DNA of 64,000 nucleotides from Larix kaempferi (GCA_027924585.1 BSBM01000870.1:4029001-4093000); one strand, 5' to 3'; positions 34,781 through 47,580 are shown, counted from the first letter of the stretch. Program-made: numbers and translations. The notes: generated by a model from the sequence alone, not told the origin.

Positions 34781-35209
34781 TCATGGTGAATGTGACAAAT
34801 TCCAATCTAACACATAGTTAGCGTATGCATCAGATATATGATTAACACTTCTTGGAACATGTATGTATGTAATTGAAACAAAATGTCGTTCCAAGAGTCT
34901 TACCCTTAGGAATTTTAGTAGTAGCATAGGATCTCGCACACGGTACTGCCCATTCAGCTGAGACACAACTAGTTGTGAATCCAGGAGGACTTCTAAAGAC
35001 TCGACGCCATGGGAAATGGCATCCTGAAGTAGCTCAATGATGGCACTATACTCAGCCACATTGTTAGATGTAAGACCAAGACAAGCACCTCCTAAGGAAA
35101 CAACTAGGTGGTCAGCTGAGAAAATAACCCAGGCAGCAGAAGCAAGCTGCTGCATATGACGGCTAGCACCATCCGCAAACCCTAAGAATGCAGGAAACTC
35201 TGCTGACAT
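34781..35209 (-). CDS. T2 additional RNase H (aRNH), separate ORF after integrase
   Basis: 142 residues with its own ATG at 35209 (MSAEFPAFLGFADGAS). All RNase H acidic positions are present: Asp in FADGAS, Glu in NNVAEYSAI, Asp in LLDSQLVVSQ, and a fourth Asp in ISDAYANY after the typical HVPRSVNH. It is intact and ends with a stop at 34781. It lies about 110 bp downstream of the integrase stop, in the same frame, with three stops between, so it may be either a separate ORF or a decayed polyprotein extension. In Tat elements I know, this domain precedes integrase. It would remove RNA from RNA:DNA hybrids, supplementing the degenerate gypsy RNase H upstream. Confidence 0.85.
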   Translation of the reverse strand: MSAEFPAFLGFADGASRHMQQLASAAWVIFSADHLVVSLGGACLGLTSNNVAEYSAIIELLQDAISHGVESLEVLLDSQLVVSQLNGQYRVRDPMLLLKFLRVRLLERHFVSITYIHVPRSVNHISDAYANYVLDWNLSHSP

Positions 35210-35320
35210 CTTTCAATCAAATGAAAGCTAATCAGCAAACCCGAAAACCAAAATAAATCTAAACTATGTACAGAAGCAACTATACAATAGTATACAAAAG
35301 TATCAGCCTGAACCAGAGGT

Positions 35321-37216
35321 TCAAGTGTAATACCACTTGAGGTAGAGCCCATTTCTAGGCTCCTTCAAGATAGTCCCCTGATAGTCTTCTAATTCATAGG
35401 CTCCTTTTTCCAGGACACATCTCACAATGTAAGGACCGTGCCACATGGGGTTGAACTTGCCTGCCCCCAGGGGTTCTTTAGCTTGGTCATATAAGAGGAC
35501 CAAGTCACCTTCAGCATACTACCAGGGATGGACAGACCTATCATACTGAACCTTAACACGATGTTTGTTGGCATCTATGGACACAACAGCATCTCAACGT
35601 TGCTCGTCAAGTTGCTCAAGGTGGATTAAACGTTGCTCAAGACCCATCGTATCAGAGAGGATCTCTATGGCCAGTTTAATTGAAGGTATCTCGCATTCAA
35701 TCGATAAAAGTGACTCCACACTGTGAACTAGCTGAAACAGTGAGAACCCAGTGGCAGTCTTGACTGTGGTTCGATACGCCCACAAAGCAGGATATAACAT
35801 GATGTGCCAATTGGTCTTGCTTTGTTGGATGGTACGTTGGAGAATGGTCTTCAAAGACTTATTGACTACTTATACTTGACCATTCGCTTGGGGATAATAA
35901 GAAAATGAGTGTTCTTGACGAAACCCAAGCTTAAGAGACAAATCCTCCATCATCTTGTTCTGAAAGTGACTGCCATGGTCAGTGACAATCTCTTTCGGAA
36001 TACCAAATAGAGTGATAATTTGATTGAATATGAAGTGGGATACTGTAGCACCATCGTCTTTAATGGTAGGCATGGCCTCAGCCCATTTGTAAAAATAGTC
36101 CATGGCCACTATGATATGGTGATGCCCCCCAGCCGAAGCTGGTTTGCAATCCATGAAATCCACCCCCCACTTGGTGAAGGGACCGACGGTGATGACTGAA
36201 TGAAGGGGCGCTAGATGCGAGCGTATGTTCCGAGAAAACACCTGGAAGGGGTGACATCTCTTCACAGCATTAACACAATCCTTAAAGATGGAAGGCCAAA
36301 AATAACCAGCTCGCATAATATGTTGGGTTGTAGCAAGCCCGGATAAGTGACCGCTACATGCCCCAGCATGGCAATCATTAAGCACTCTCTCCGCTTCTTC
36401 GTGAGTTAAGCAACGACATAGAATAGAGTCCTTTCCTCGGCGATACAAAGTGTCACCGACGATAGTATAATATTTAGCATGATGTTTTACACGTCGTCGC
36501 TCATCTCGTGAATAGTGCGGAGGAAACTTCAAAGTTTGGAGATATATAATGACATCCCCATACCAAGGGTCCTCTGACGAGATAAGAAATAAGTGCTCAT
36601 CCACAAAGGAATCTTCATGAATGACATCCTCATCAAGTCTCAGAAGGTCCGACATAAGCTCAGCAAATACCAACGATTTCACTAATTTTTCCGAAGCAAA
36701 ATCGAGATCAAATTCCTGAAGGATAACAATCCATTTATTATACTTCCCCCCGATAAGGCGTCGTGATAGCACGAACTGAAACAGATTGATATGCGCGACA
36801 ACTATGGTCGTTCTAAGCAAAATTTAATGTCGTAACTGCTGGACTAAATGAACAGTCGCAAGCGCTAGCTTTTCCACATGAGTATATCTTAGATCAGTGT
36901 CTACTAGATTTAGACTAAGGTAATAGATGACATGCTCAACAAGCACATCATCAACCTGAACCAAGACCATGCCAATTGTCTCTTGAGACGTGGCCACATA
37001 AAGGATTAAATCTCGCGCGAAGTCTAGTGGACTAAGCACAGGGGCTGATACCAAAGCTTTCTTAAGGGCATCGAAAGACTGTTGGGCTCGCTCATCCCAG
37101 ATAAAAGGTGTGTCCTTCTTCAATAAGCACACGAAACATTTCGTAAGATTAGCATAATTGACTACGAAATGGCATAGAAAAGTGGCTCTCCCTTGGAGGC
37201 TCTGAAGTTGTAACAA
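35321..37216 (-). pseudogene. pol: T2 RNase H (degenerate) and integrase
   Basis: The segment starting at 37216 has the connection and the gypsy RNase H (LYVATSQETIGMVLVQ, where the first catalytic Asp is replaced; VEKLALATVHLVQQLRH). After a stop at 36824 comes the RNase H tail, then integrase with Cys/His zinc module remnants (CHAGACSGHLSG, with HPFQ where the second CxxC should be), Asp in WGVDFMD and Asp in VTDHGSHF. The catalytic Glu position, after YYPQANGQV, is a TAA stop at 35870. The rest (35594-35854) and the GPY/F module (WHGPYIVRCVLEKGAYEL, 35321-35503) follow in the same frame. The enzyme is dead. Confidence 0.87.
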
Positions 37217-38172
37217 ATTGCGCAGAGGAGGCAGCTGAAGTATTGCCTCAACTTTGAGAGGATCGACTCTAATACCCTATTTCGAAACTATGAAGCCCAG
37301 AAGGCGACCCGTCCTTATAGCAAAGATGCATTTGTTAGGATTCAATCAAATCTTGTATCATATACATCGTTTGAGAATCATGCGGAGGTGCTTAGGGTGG
37401 TCCATCCTCTTGCAGGAATGGTCGGCAAGATCATCCAAGAAAACCTCCATAATCTTTTTAAGATCATGAAAGGCATAGGTCATGGCACGTTGAAACATAG
37501 CTTCGGCGTTTTTAAGGCCGAAGGGCATTTTTTGATATGCAAACGTTCCCCAAGGACAAATAAAATTTGTCTTATGTTGATCCTCGGGTTTTATTTGAAT
37601 CTAGTTATATCCAGAAAATCCGCCCATGAAGGAAAAAATCTCACTTCCGGTGCAAGCATCCAAGATTTGATCTATGAATGGTGTGGGGAAGTTGTCTTTC
37701 GGACATGCACGATTCAAATCCCTAAAATCGGTGCATACACGGATCGTTCCTTGCTTCTTATCCACGAGAACGGGGTTTGACACCCATTCGGTAAGGGGAA
37801 CAGGGTAGATGAAACAAACCTTGAGCAATTTCTCCACCTCTTCCTTGATAGCAGTTACTTTTCTAAGGTTCACAACACATAAGCATTATCGAATAGGTTT
37901 AGCGTTGGGATACGTTCTAATCTCATGTTCAACAATGCGGGGGTCTATTCCTGGCATCTCCTCATATGACAGGCGAAAGCTTCTCAAAGTTTTGTAAATA
38001 ATTCAGTGTAAATAGCAATCTCCTCAGGAGTGCAATCGTCACCGATGTAGACATTCTCAACTATTCCGGGAGTACGAGAGATATTGATCGACATAGTTGG
38101 GGAAATGTTAGGCATATTCCCTTCCGCAAAAACATCATGCGACTCCAAAAGAGCCACAGGGTGACCAACCAT
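37217..38172 (-). pseudogene. pol: T2 reverse transcriptase
   Basis: CTPEEIAIYTELFTKL (38172-37984) marks the region just before RT. After a frameshift, ORF 37873-37601 has VCTDFRDLNRACPKDNFPTPF and motif A as FMGGFSGYN, where the catalytic Asp has become Gly (GAC to GGC). Downstream, with several stops, are MPFGLKNAEAMFQRAM, VFLDDLADHS (active-site FLDD) and LGFIVSK. A stop follows FSGYN directly. The enzyme is inactive in this copy. Confidence 0.87.
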
Positions 38173-38199
38173 CTCTGCTAGAGTCGTCTCAAACTCTTC

Positions 38200-39249
38200 T
38201 CATTCAGCAAGCTCGAGTTTGGGAAGGAAATAAGAGTGATGGTGCATATCTTCCCAAGGTCTCTCACTACCACACATGGCCTCCATAATAGATTCATCAG
38301 AAGGCAAAGTATCATCGAGGCAATCGTGGAAACAAGACGAGCTGGTTTCCCAAACCAGCAGCGTAACGGGATCTTCCTCGACTGTCTGGGAAGAAGAGAG
38401 ATTCGATTCTGCAGTGGCTTGTTGAATATGCTGGTAAGCAAGCTCAGCTACAGACAGTGGAATAGACATCCCGACATGCAAAATGTTTCCAGACATGGAA
38501 ATCATGGACGGTAAAGTCCACAGATCATCAAAATAGGACGTCCGGAATGACATATTATGCGAAGGAGGAGACGCATCGTCGGTAATGGTTCCAATAAAAT
38601 TCATAGGTGTGGAAAAATCATAAGTTCCCATCAATGAAGGGTACATGCCAACACCCATGTTCCCAGTTTCTGGATGAGAATGAGTAACCTACAGGACTAT
38701 GGATCTCGTGGATGATGTGGAAGAGGAGTTAATGTAATCCAGCTGATTGATGGTCACAATATTTCCTTCATGAGGAAAGCAGATAACTCTAAATACAGTG
38801 GATGTGATAGCTTTCATGGCATACATCCAATTCCGACCCAGTAAAAGGTTGTAGTCGATGGGTGCATCAACCACCTCGACTTCAATAGGCACAGACTTAC
38901 CTCCCAAAGAGACAACAAGGGAAGGGATAATTCCATGCGGATTAAATGAACGGCCATCGAATGCAGTGAGCGTGGTTCTAGACGCGAGTAGGGGAGGAGA
39001 GCCAAGAGCTTTCCAACAAGCTAATGACATTACTGACGCAAAGGCACCTTTGTCAACCATAGTACGTTTGACAAAACTCTGAAGGCACACCACGTGGATT
39101 TGAAAAGCCACATGGTAGGGTAAGCGAGGTTGGACATCAGTAGTATCGAACTTGATAACAGTGGGACTTCCCCCATCCTGAACTCCTAACACACTCAAAA
39201 GAGCATGCTTCTGAGAAAGACAGGCTTGCAAAACGTCAAGAGCCAACAT
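38200..39249 (-). pseudogene. pro: T2 protease and linker to RT
   Basis: The aspartic protease core is at 39249-38689: VKRTMVDKGAFASVMSL, where the expected DSG reads DKG, and YNLLLGRNWMYAMKA, the second conserved block. A stop at 38689 is followed by a 150-residue linker (38658-38200) that is acidic and of low similarity to anything I recognise. Same frame as gag. The changed active site suggests the protease is inactive. Confidence 0.8.
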
Positions 39250-39300
39250 GGCACACGGATTTTGGCCTAAATCTTCTACGATGGAGTAGTTGTGGGTGGC

Positions 39301-41871
39301 TCAAGCATTAGGATTATGTGTAGAGCGCTTAAGAACACCTTTCAGTATCTGCAGCATAATAGAGGGCTTCTCGATATGTAAGGAATTGTCAGGAGGAGGG
39401 GGAGGCTCACTCCCCAAATTGGGTTGTGGTGCATCATAATCGCATTGACGAGTGGCAACACTAACCTCTGACTGAACCATGTTCACACATCCATAACCAC
39501 TAGTATTGGAAGCAGACGTTGTCATCTCAGTAGGTCCATAACCGGTGGTGGGAGCATGCGAAGCCATGTTTTGGTGATGAGGTAGGGGATCCTTCAACAC
39601 AGTTGGGCTCTGTGCCAAGTGCTTCGATGCTTCTTCAATACGAGGACATAAGTGAGTAAGATGGTCTTCCCCACAGAGCTTGCAAGGAAAATTCACCTTA
39701 TGCCTAGGTTTACGGTCCTCACTAGCATTTCTGCCTTCCCGAGGAGAGTTGGCATTATCCTTACGGGGGGTATTGCGATTGCTATTGTTATTCCCATTGT
39801 TTCCACCCTTACGATCATTTCTCCCCTTTTTCTTACCACCAGGTTGCTGGTTACCTGACTGGTTCGTCGTTTGCACACTGTTTACATTGGACGATGGGGT
39901 GGAAGTGGACAAGGTGTGAACCTGTCCGGGAGTAGACTGGTTTAGCGACAAATTTTTCATTTGATTAGCTACCAAATCTACGTGGCAAGTGCTTGCAGAT
40001 CCAAAAATGCCATCGGCATGTGGTCCAGGAACTGATGTGGGCTCATGACATGTACACAATGCATTAGGGATGATGTCATACAAAACGCCAGACTGAGAGT
40101 ATAATAAGTCTAACTGCTGGACTTTCAAGATAGCTTGTTCCTCAGCCACAATGCCGAACATCGAAACATCCTTAGCAATGTATGGGAGTAGAAACTTGAG
40201 GAACCATTCCAACAGGAACTCTGGAGGAATGTTGGGTTTCACTAACCTCTTCTGTCGATGCCACTCTTGAATGTGGTCAGAAATATGCGTGGCCTTGTTC
40301 TGACAGAAGGTAGATAAAAGTTCATTGCCAGTATCATAGCGAACCGGAAGCTGGAAATGATCTATGAAAACCAAAGCAATCTCGTTGAAACCCCTATAGG
40401 TGTTTCCAGGAAACTCGACGTACCACTTCGCGGTTTCCCCCGTGAGGGTGTGTTGAAATAGTCATAATCTAACGGAATCGTGATTCAATGAGTTGGAGGA
40501 GCACCAAAGGTTAAATATCATGACATGATCTCCCGATTCCTCACCACCTTTACCCTCAAACTTAGGAATGTACAAAGGGAGCTTGGTAGGGACCGGAGGC
40601 CAAGTAGGGTCGTGACACACTGGATCATTTGTGAGCTTTGAAAGATCTGGAAGATTCAAGTGTGCAAGGAATGGGAGCTGAGGCTAGAAAGCTTGATTAT
40701 AAGCCCCCATAAAAGGTTGGTTAAATGGAACCATGTTATAAGATGGACCAAAATCTTGACCATGAGGATTATACTGCTGATAATAAGGACTTGACGGACC
40801 ATAAGCTTTCCCATGGCCATAGGATTGATAACCTCCTCCTACCTGACCCATTTGAGAGTAAGCAAGTATGTGCGTGTTTTGGGCACCATATTGGGGTGGT
40901 GGATTGTACTGGTGGCCAGCACCGACTGTGTTGTAGTAAGGGTTTCCACCATGAGTATGGGGCATATATGTACTATTCATAGTGAAAACCATGTTGTAAT
41001 GACCATAATGGTATGGTATATTCCCACCCCTAGCATTAGGATTAGCTTGAGCAGTCGTGTGGTGACCAGAAGCAGGAGAATTATTCCTAGCCCCAATATT
41101 GGTGTTACTAGTAGCAAGGATGGTGGCGTGATGTCCATGTGGATAGGATATATTCCCACCCCCTACATTAGCATTACTAGTGGCGGCAGTGGATGCAAAA
41201 GCATGCGTTATATGTCCACCCCCATGGTTGGGAGGTGCATTAACATCCATAAAAGTAGTCCTGGGTTGACAAGTAGCGGCATGTGTATTAGGTGGTGGAT
41301 GGAGAGTCGTGTTTCGAACAACGTTCCTATTAGGTTGGGAAATCCTAGGAGGTGGTCTTCTTCCAACATTAGCATTGTTAGGAGGAACATGACCAGTCCC
41401 CATACTATGTGTGTGAGTGGAAAACGTAGTGCCCCCAGCGAGGGTAGTGCCCCTAGTGGGTATAGTATGGCTAACATGATGACTAGTGCCAGCGTGACTA
41501 CCAAATGTAGTGGAAGGTTCAACTGTACTATGACTAGGCATACCAAAAGAGAGTGAAGTTGGGTTGATCGTAGGACCAGTGTCGTCATGTAACTCTGGCA
41601 TCCCGTGTCTATAATTGCAAGGAAACGAAGGAATGAACGTGTCGTCTTGTTCTTCATCCTCAGGTAAGGTTGGCATCCCGTAAAGATAATTATCCGGATT
41701 CAAAGAATCGAACGGATCTCGTTCAAGTGGATTAGGCCAAATAGAACCAGGTTGAGTCTCAGGTGGATCACCTCCCCACTCCTCACGAAGAGTATGGGGA
41801 TCGAAAGTGTGGTTAACTCTACCCGATGGAGTCGAAGGTTTTTCCTCAATATCGGAATGTGTAGCAGTCAT
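39301..41871 (-). pseudogene. gag: T2 gag
   Basis: ATG at 41871. The N-terminal 395 residues are low complexity, rich in His, Asn, Gly, Pro and Thr, with repeated GMP(T/E/S) and THAG-like runs. Two stops (40684 and 40462) separate this from the capsid-like region (WEFLLEWFLKFLLPY type, ORF 39301-40374) and an Arg/Asn/Gly-rich nucleocapsid with the zinc knuckle CKLCGEDHLTHLCPR (CX2CX4HX4C). All pieces share one frame. Gag packages the RNA. The long disordered N-terminal domain is unusual in size; its role is unknown. Confidence 0.82.
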
Positions 41872-43640
41872 GACGTCTTGGACATATGTCTCATAAGAAT
41901 CTAAAGACTCAGAGGGAGCCCTCCGGCGTCCTCTAGCAACATGGCGTGAAAACTAGGCCGGCTTTAAACCAGCCAACCGATGAGATCGACGGAGAGTAGG
42001 GCTCCGTGCCACGATATCTTTGCGGAGAATATATAATCAAAATGTCCCCTAAAGGCCAACTATTGATAAAAAACAGTAAATCAAAAGCACACACCTAGAG
42101 AAACTGCAGCCAAGAGTAGACAAATAGAGTGGCTAAATGAGCTCCCGACACTAGAGCCGATATGTCTCACCTAGGAGAGGATTGAGACTCCCAAACTATA
42201 GCCGTAGGTAACAGAATCATTTATAGAGACACCCAGGCTTCACTGCGTGCAAAGGGCCGTAACCCTCGGCAACAAACAACTGTGCTATCCAATCCCTATC
42301 TGACTCAGGACACGAATAGTATAACCACTGCAAGTACCCTATGCGATACCTAGGTAAGGAAACTATGGTCACCGCAATATAACCAATGTTCAAGGGGACA
42401 GTCGCAGGTGGGATCCGTCATATGGGTAGGGTAGCTGAGCCCGAAACTCAATGAGGGTCAAATCCCCCAAGAGTCCCCAAATACGAACAAATACTGGAAA
42501 TATCTCCCACGTTCAGCCGGTATCAGAGGGATATCCCTTCAACCAACCTCCCATGACCTCGTGCTTAACTCTAGCTTGAGTAGATCTTCCTGAGAACACC
42601 GATCTATACCATGGATTCCTCCACTCCCTGGTCAGACACCTAATGTTTCGTCTAGTAGTCTTGGATTGTTAACTCACAATGATCTATTCCAAGACTCTAA
42701 ACCTATGCTAGTTGGTGTACCCTATAAATAAAATCGGTCTAATCAATTTTAAGATTAAGCATTAATTTTAATGGTTGTGATTACTCAAGGGATATGATCG
42801 TGAAACTAGTGATGTGTAAGACTCAATGGTATGCAAAATTGTCAAAACCTAGACTCATCTATCCAATGAAAACAATGCCCCTAATATGCACAATCAAACC
42901 AATGATTCTGAAATAAATATGAAATCCTTTTATATTTCTTTCAATGCACAATCAGAATCTAAATGAAGGAAAAAAGCACTCAATGCAAGATGCAATACAT
43001 AAAAGCAAAAGAAAAAATTGTATTTTCTCTTATAAACGAAAGGAAAATACAAAAAACTATGTGTATTTTTTTGTATTTTTCAATATACGGAAATGAAAAA
43101 TGCAAGCAAAATTCTACTATCTAGTCAATGATATGCCAAGGAGATCACTAAGACAACCAGGTAGATACCAAACAGTAAGACTCAGCCAAAGGAACGAGCT
43201 CAAAAGGAAAAAACCAACAAGGCTAAATCCAAACATGGGTAAAAAACCAACAAGGCTCAACCAAGAGAAACGAAGAGTTCTAGTCACAACCAAGGCATGT
43301 AACAGTCAAGAAACAGGCCAACAAAGACTCAGGATCAACCAAAACAAACCCAACAACAATCAAAGGTCATAAACCAACAAAAGTTAGAGTTGTACGCTAC
43401 TGTCGAAGGAATACCTGCGGGTACCCGCGAGCAGCAGAGTAAACAGAGGCGGGTATACGCCGACAGAGCTAAGCTAGCCCACGAGTGAGGAAAGGTAAAT
43501 TGGAAAACAGAGAGTCCAATGGCTCATAAAAAGCAATTTTTCTATAGTGTATCTCAACAGTAGATAAGTGACACAGAGCTTCGACAAACAACAACTCTGA
43601 GTATGGACTAATGCTCAAAAAATCCCCAAGATGGATGTTC
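41872..43640 (-). other. T2 long leader between primer site and gag
   Basis: 1.8 kb of untranslated leader. A plus-strand 90-codon frame (43100-43372) is Lys/Asn/Gln-rich and comes from a short A-rich imperfect repeat (AAAAAACCAACAAGGCT appears twice near 43210-43250); I do not treat it as a gene. Confidence 0.55.
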
Positions 43641-43658
43641 TCCCTAGCGGAGTTTCCA
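43641..43658 (-). other. T2 primer binding site (tRNA-Arg-like)
   Basis: The minus strand reads TGGAAACTCCGCTAGGGA, four bases inside the 5' LTR. It resembles the TGGCGACTCCGCTGGGGA primer site of Ogre and other Tat elements with three substitutions. Confidence 0.65.
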
Positions 43659-43662
43659 TTTC

Positions 43663-44558
43663 TGTGTTGGAGAAAACTCACTATGGCTTGGGGTATACCA
43701 CAACAGACGGATGACTACCAAAAATCAACTATATAAATGACAATGCTAAGATAACCAACCTCGATCCAAACGTTTGATGTAGATCCCCATTGGAGCTTTC
43801 TGATCCGTGCACTTGAATCTGCAAATTAGTCTCTACAGCCAATATACAACAAGTACATATAATATATAAACGATATTAACATAATCAATAGCAATGGTCC
43901 ATGATATAAGAATTAAATGAAACCCAATGTAAGATAAACAACATTTACAACATTAATGGATGAGAATATGAGTATTTCTATTAATAAACAAGAAGAAGTA
44001 CAAAGCGATACGACCTCTTGCCGGCAACAAATCTGAACCAATATCTGGATCAATCCACTTGTGCCTCCACCACTTCAATCCTCCATGAATGGAAAACTCA
44101 AACTAGATAAGAGCTTGGAAGGTGAACATAAAGAGTTCACAACTACAAGGATCAATGAGTGTAGACTCAAGATAGGGAAAAAATCCACTAGAGTTCTCTT
44201 GCTCTTCTTTCTCCTCCCATCCATAAGCCATATGTGCTCAATATATAGTCCTCTCAAAGGTAATTGAAAGGACACATTGAGACGTTACTCGGGCAGATGG
44301 AGAGCCAAAGGTCACCCAATGACCGCTTTTTGGGAGTAAAAAGTAATAAACTAGTTATTTTTACCATTTTACTTGATACCCATGAGCTATAGTGATGCAA
44401 CTCGTGGGTACACTTGCTATAATGATGCAACAAGCAAGTCAGAGGAAAAATGAGGAAAAAATATGTCTGAAGGATATAAAGTGAATCTGAGTCAGTGAAA
44501 TGGATCCTATAGGCCAAAGAATGCTGATGCTCACAAGGTGGAAGATTACGTTGTAACA
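43663..44558 (-). repeat. T2 5' LTR (896 bp)
   Basis: Right LTR of T2, TGTGTTGG to GTTGTAACA. The minus-strand TATATAT box is at 44241-44248. Confidence 0.88.
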
Positions 44559-46566
44559 ATAACTTTGAGATCTAAGCTTCAAAACACTTCATATGAGATT
44601 TAAGAGAGATTTAACTTTAAACAAAATAGATATACATAAACAAGGTAAAGTAACTAAGAGATAAGTTGATTTTTAAGAAGAGAATGAGAGGGAGAATAGA
44701 TCTTGTTTCAAAGGAATATTTTCTCTAAGACTTTGTAGTGGGATGTCGAGGTACTATGTATTAAAAAGTGTCAGAAGTGGAATGGAGTCAAACTAGATCC
44801 AAACCTACTCCAAGATAGATATCCTGAAAACCACTCAAGAAACATGAAAAACCTGTGAGATCTGGTGATAGCAGATAGATTGAGATTAAAACAACATGCA
44901 TATAATATTATAAAACATGTTAGATCTAGATCTCTAAAAGTATGTATTCAAAGAAGAAAAAGCAAGTAAACTTACTTACATTACTCTACTTCTAACGATT
45001 GGGAGCAATCCTTTAAGCTAGATACACAAAGAAAAAGCAAGAAATTGAAATGAGAAACAGATTACCTCGTGAGATCTGACCATTTTGGCCCACACACCAT
45101 AACACAACACCATTATCCTCTAAAGCTTCTTTATTATCAAGCAAAAATTCCAATATCATAAGCAATTACAATAGCATGGGCTCACAACTCCAACTTGAAC
45201 TAGTGAATGAGAGAATGGAGCCTCATTATATAGAAAAACCAAGAGAGATCATTTTTTACACTTGGATAAATGAGTTGATACACTTGGAAAAGGCTTATTG
45301 ACACATGTGAGAGGCTTGGGGAGGTTAATGACACCTTTCTCCAACCATTTGACACTTTTCAACATCCACTCGACACCTCTCCAACCACAAATTCACCCCC
45401 CCCCCCTTTGGTGGATCTCCAATATTCAATCAAATCATCATTTATTTACTCAATATTCTCCCTGATTTGATTGCCATTCAAAGGATATTTGATTCCAACA
45501 CATTTCCTTGATCCGTGGGATTGGTATTTTTCCTTTATTATGTCTTTTTTGCCAATTAAATTGGTCTTTTTGGGTTTTTTGAGTAAATATTATTTTCTGA
45601 GATAAATACTTACTCAAAAATTAGGATAAGTGGGTTTATGGGTTTAGTGGATGCTATGTCTTAGAAAATGGGCATTCACTCGACAAATTATGCCCACAAA
45701 CCATATTTATATTACATTATTAATTTTTCCAATTAAACTATTAAAAAATAGTCTAATTTTAAGAGAAAAAATATATTTCTCATAATTTAAAAAGAAAACA
45801 TAAGGGGACCTATCACATGTCCATATGACTTAATTTTAATGTCTAGCGTGGTCTAATACATTGACACTTAGGCTCTAATAACCTCCAAAGGCCAAAACAC
45901 CATGTCGACCACCCCAACTTTGGAGGTATGAGCGAAAAAACTCGAAAATTATTAGTCGTTTGTTCAACAACAAATAATTAACAAGGGAAAAAATACTCCG
46001 GTCTAGTTGGATTAATGTTTAAGTCCTAGGAATCTGAGTCTTTTACATACAGCTACCATGCTATCACATTTTATTACAATTCCCCCAAGGGGGTATGAAC
46101 ATGTGGTACAAAAAATAAAAGGTCCTAGAAGGCCTGATGGACTTTTGAACATTGACAATGGAAAAGGGACTTGTTGACAACTTTGGAAGCTCACTGGAAA
46201 TCCACCTAAGTGAAACTTAGTGGATAACAAGGTATTCATTGTTATAATTGCTAATCCCTCATCCTCATCGATTCAACCATTTTTTGTTAGGAGAATTGTG
46301 AATATTCATTGGAGTTAATGTAGTTTACCAATTTGATCAAAGCCTATGCGAATGGGAGTGGGGTAACCCATTTAATTTGCTCATTTCCATCATTTTTTTG
46401 CATCAATTTGGGATTAATCTCAATTTAGAGGGTAATAGTGTGACTTCATGCTTTATAATGCAATTTTAGATTCATTATGTGTTTAATACCAAACCTTCCC
46501 TTAATCTCTCTAGTGCATTTGGAATTGTATATGCTTTTATTTTCAAGCTTATATTTAATGGTAAGA
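44559..46566. other. Unassigned AT-rich sequence with an 11-C run
   Basis: 2 kb with no supported gene. An 11-base C run at 45396-45406 could be the polypurine tract of a decayed minus-strand element (minus strand: GGG tract then TGAATTTG), but I found no matching LTR partner. Confidence 0.4.
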
Positions 46567-46800
46567 TGTTTGGTGTTGGTGAAAGTGAAACTTGAATGAC
46601 ATGACTCCAAAGAAAGGGAAAAGTTCTAAGAAGAAGCAAGATGAGGACTAGCAACATTTCAATACAACCTTGCTTTCAATGATACATCTCCCAATATGAA
46701 TGTGCAATATCAACACACATTTGGAAACCTATTCAAGACATGCCAAAGAAATTCCTTGCCATTGGAATTACATCCAAGCACGAAGGAAAAAGAAGAAAAT
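46567..46800 (+). repeat. Direct repeat, first copy (split second copy 46850-46927 and 50056-50230)
   Basis: The sequence around GTTTGGTGTTGGTGAAAGTG recurs at 46850 in modified form, and the part from CTAGCAA through CCAAAGAAATTCCTTGCC recurs after the small LTR element at 50056-50230. It includes a short basic reading frame, MTPKKGKSSKKKQDED at about 46601, similar in style to the lysine-rich start of the N1 LTR protein. Confidence 0.6.
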
Positions 46801-46927
46801 GAGGAGAATCATTTCTTTCGTTTCCAATCTAATGTTTAACGGTTGCATGTTTGGTGTTTGTGAAAATGAAACTTGAATTACATAACTCCAAATAAACGGA
46901 AAATGTCTAAGAAGGAAGTTAAGGATA

Positions 46928-47580
46928 TGTTAGAATATTTTAATACTCCATCCTTGTCCTACCTAGCATTATTTATTTTTCTAGTTGTTGATGATGTCAT
47001 TCTCCCCCTAGTGGTGTGCATATGTCATCCAGGATCCATCTACCACCTTCTGAGCCCTGCATGCATCATTTTAGGACCACTTTAGTCAGTTCCTATTTAA
47101 TAGGAACCTACTGAGTGTTCCAATGCAGTCCACCTGAGTTAGATGAATTTTGTGGGGGGTTGGAGCTCCGGATGCCACTAATTGTAGCCTCATGCGCCCA
47201 TTTCTGATTGACATGCATGAAAAAATCACTATTGCGCCATCCTTAGTCAGATAACTGATTGTGACTTCAGTTAGCTGATTTTAGGTTCATTTCAGTTGAG
47301 TTTGAGTCTTCCAGAGCACTCCGGTGGTGATAATCCATATGCTATACCAACTGAGGTTTGAATTCTATTGTGTGATTCGAATTCTCTCCATTGTATTATA
47401 ATTGTTCATTACAATTATTATTGAAAGTGTGACATTAGTATGCTCCTATCTGATTTATGCTGCATAATTATTTCTCTGCTCCTTTTTACCGCAGTTTTCA
47501 CTCTTATTCAACTTTTATGCCCATTCTTTCTCTGTGAGGTATACTCAACTCTTAGATATGTTGTGACTTATAATTTCACA
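46928..47580 (+). repeat. Left LTR of small element
   Basis: TGTTAGAATATTTTAATACT to TAATTTCACA; partner at 49402-50055. Confidence 0.85.

Larger units (their letters stand above)
30062..44558 (-). mobile_element. T2: Tat-like Ty3/gypsy retrotransposon, 14.5 kb
   Basis: LTRs begin TGTGTTGG and end GTTGTAACA. Flanking pentamers are ATAAA (30057-30061) and ATAAC (44559-44563), an imperfect target duplication. Order on the minus strand: primer site, gag, protease, RT, degenerate RNase H, integrase, additional RNase H. A plus-strand gene lies between these and the 3' LTR. An Arg-type primer site, dual RNase H and antisense ORF all suit the Tat clade. Gag to the protease linker is one frame; a frameshift near 37900-37980 leads to a second frame that holds to the end of the additional RNase H. 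The LTRs differ at about 10 of 165 compared bases plus two gaps, so T2 is older than N1. Confidence 0.9.

Noticed and set aside
37388-37780. Plus-strand 130-codon ORF in T2
   Set aside because: Antisense of the reverse transcriptase, whose motifs are clear on the minus strand.
43100-43372. Plus-strand 90-codon basic ORF in the T2 leader
   Set aside because: Low-complexity Lys/Asn/Gln sequence from an A-rich short repeat; no family motif.
45396-45406. 11-C run as polypurine tract of another element
   Set aside because: No matching LTR pair or pol remnant could be found around it.
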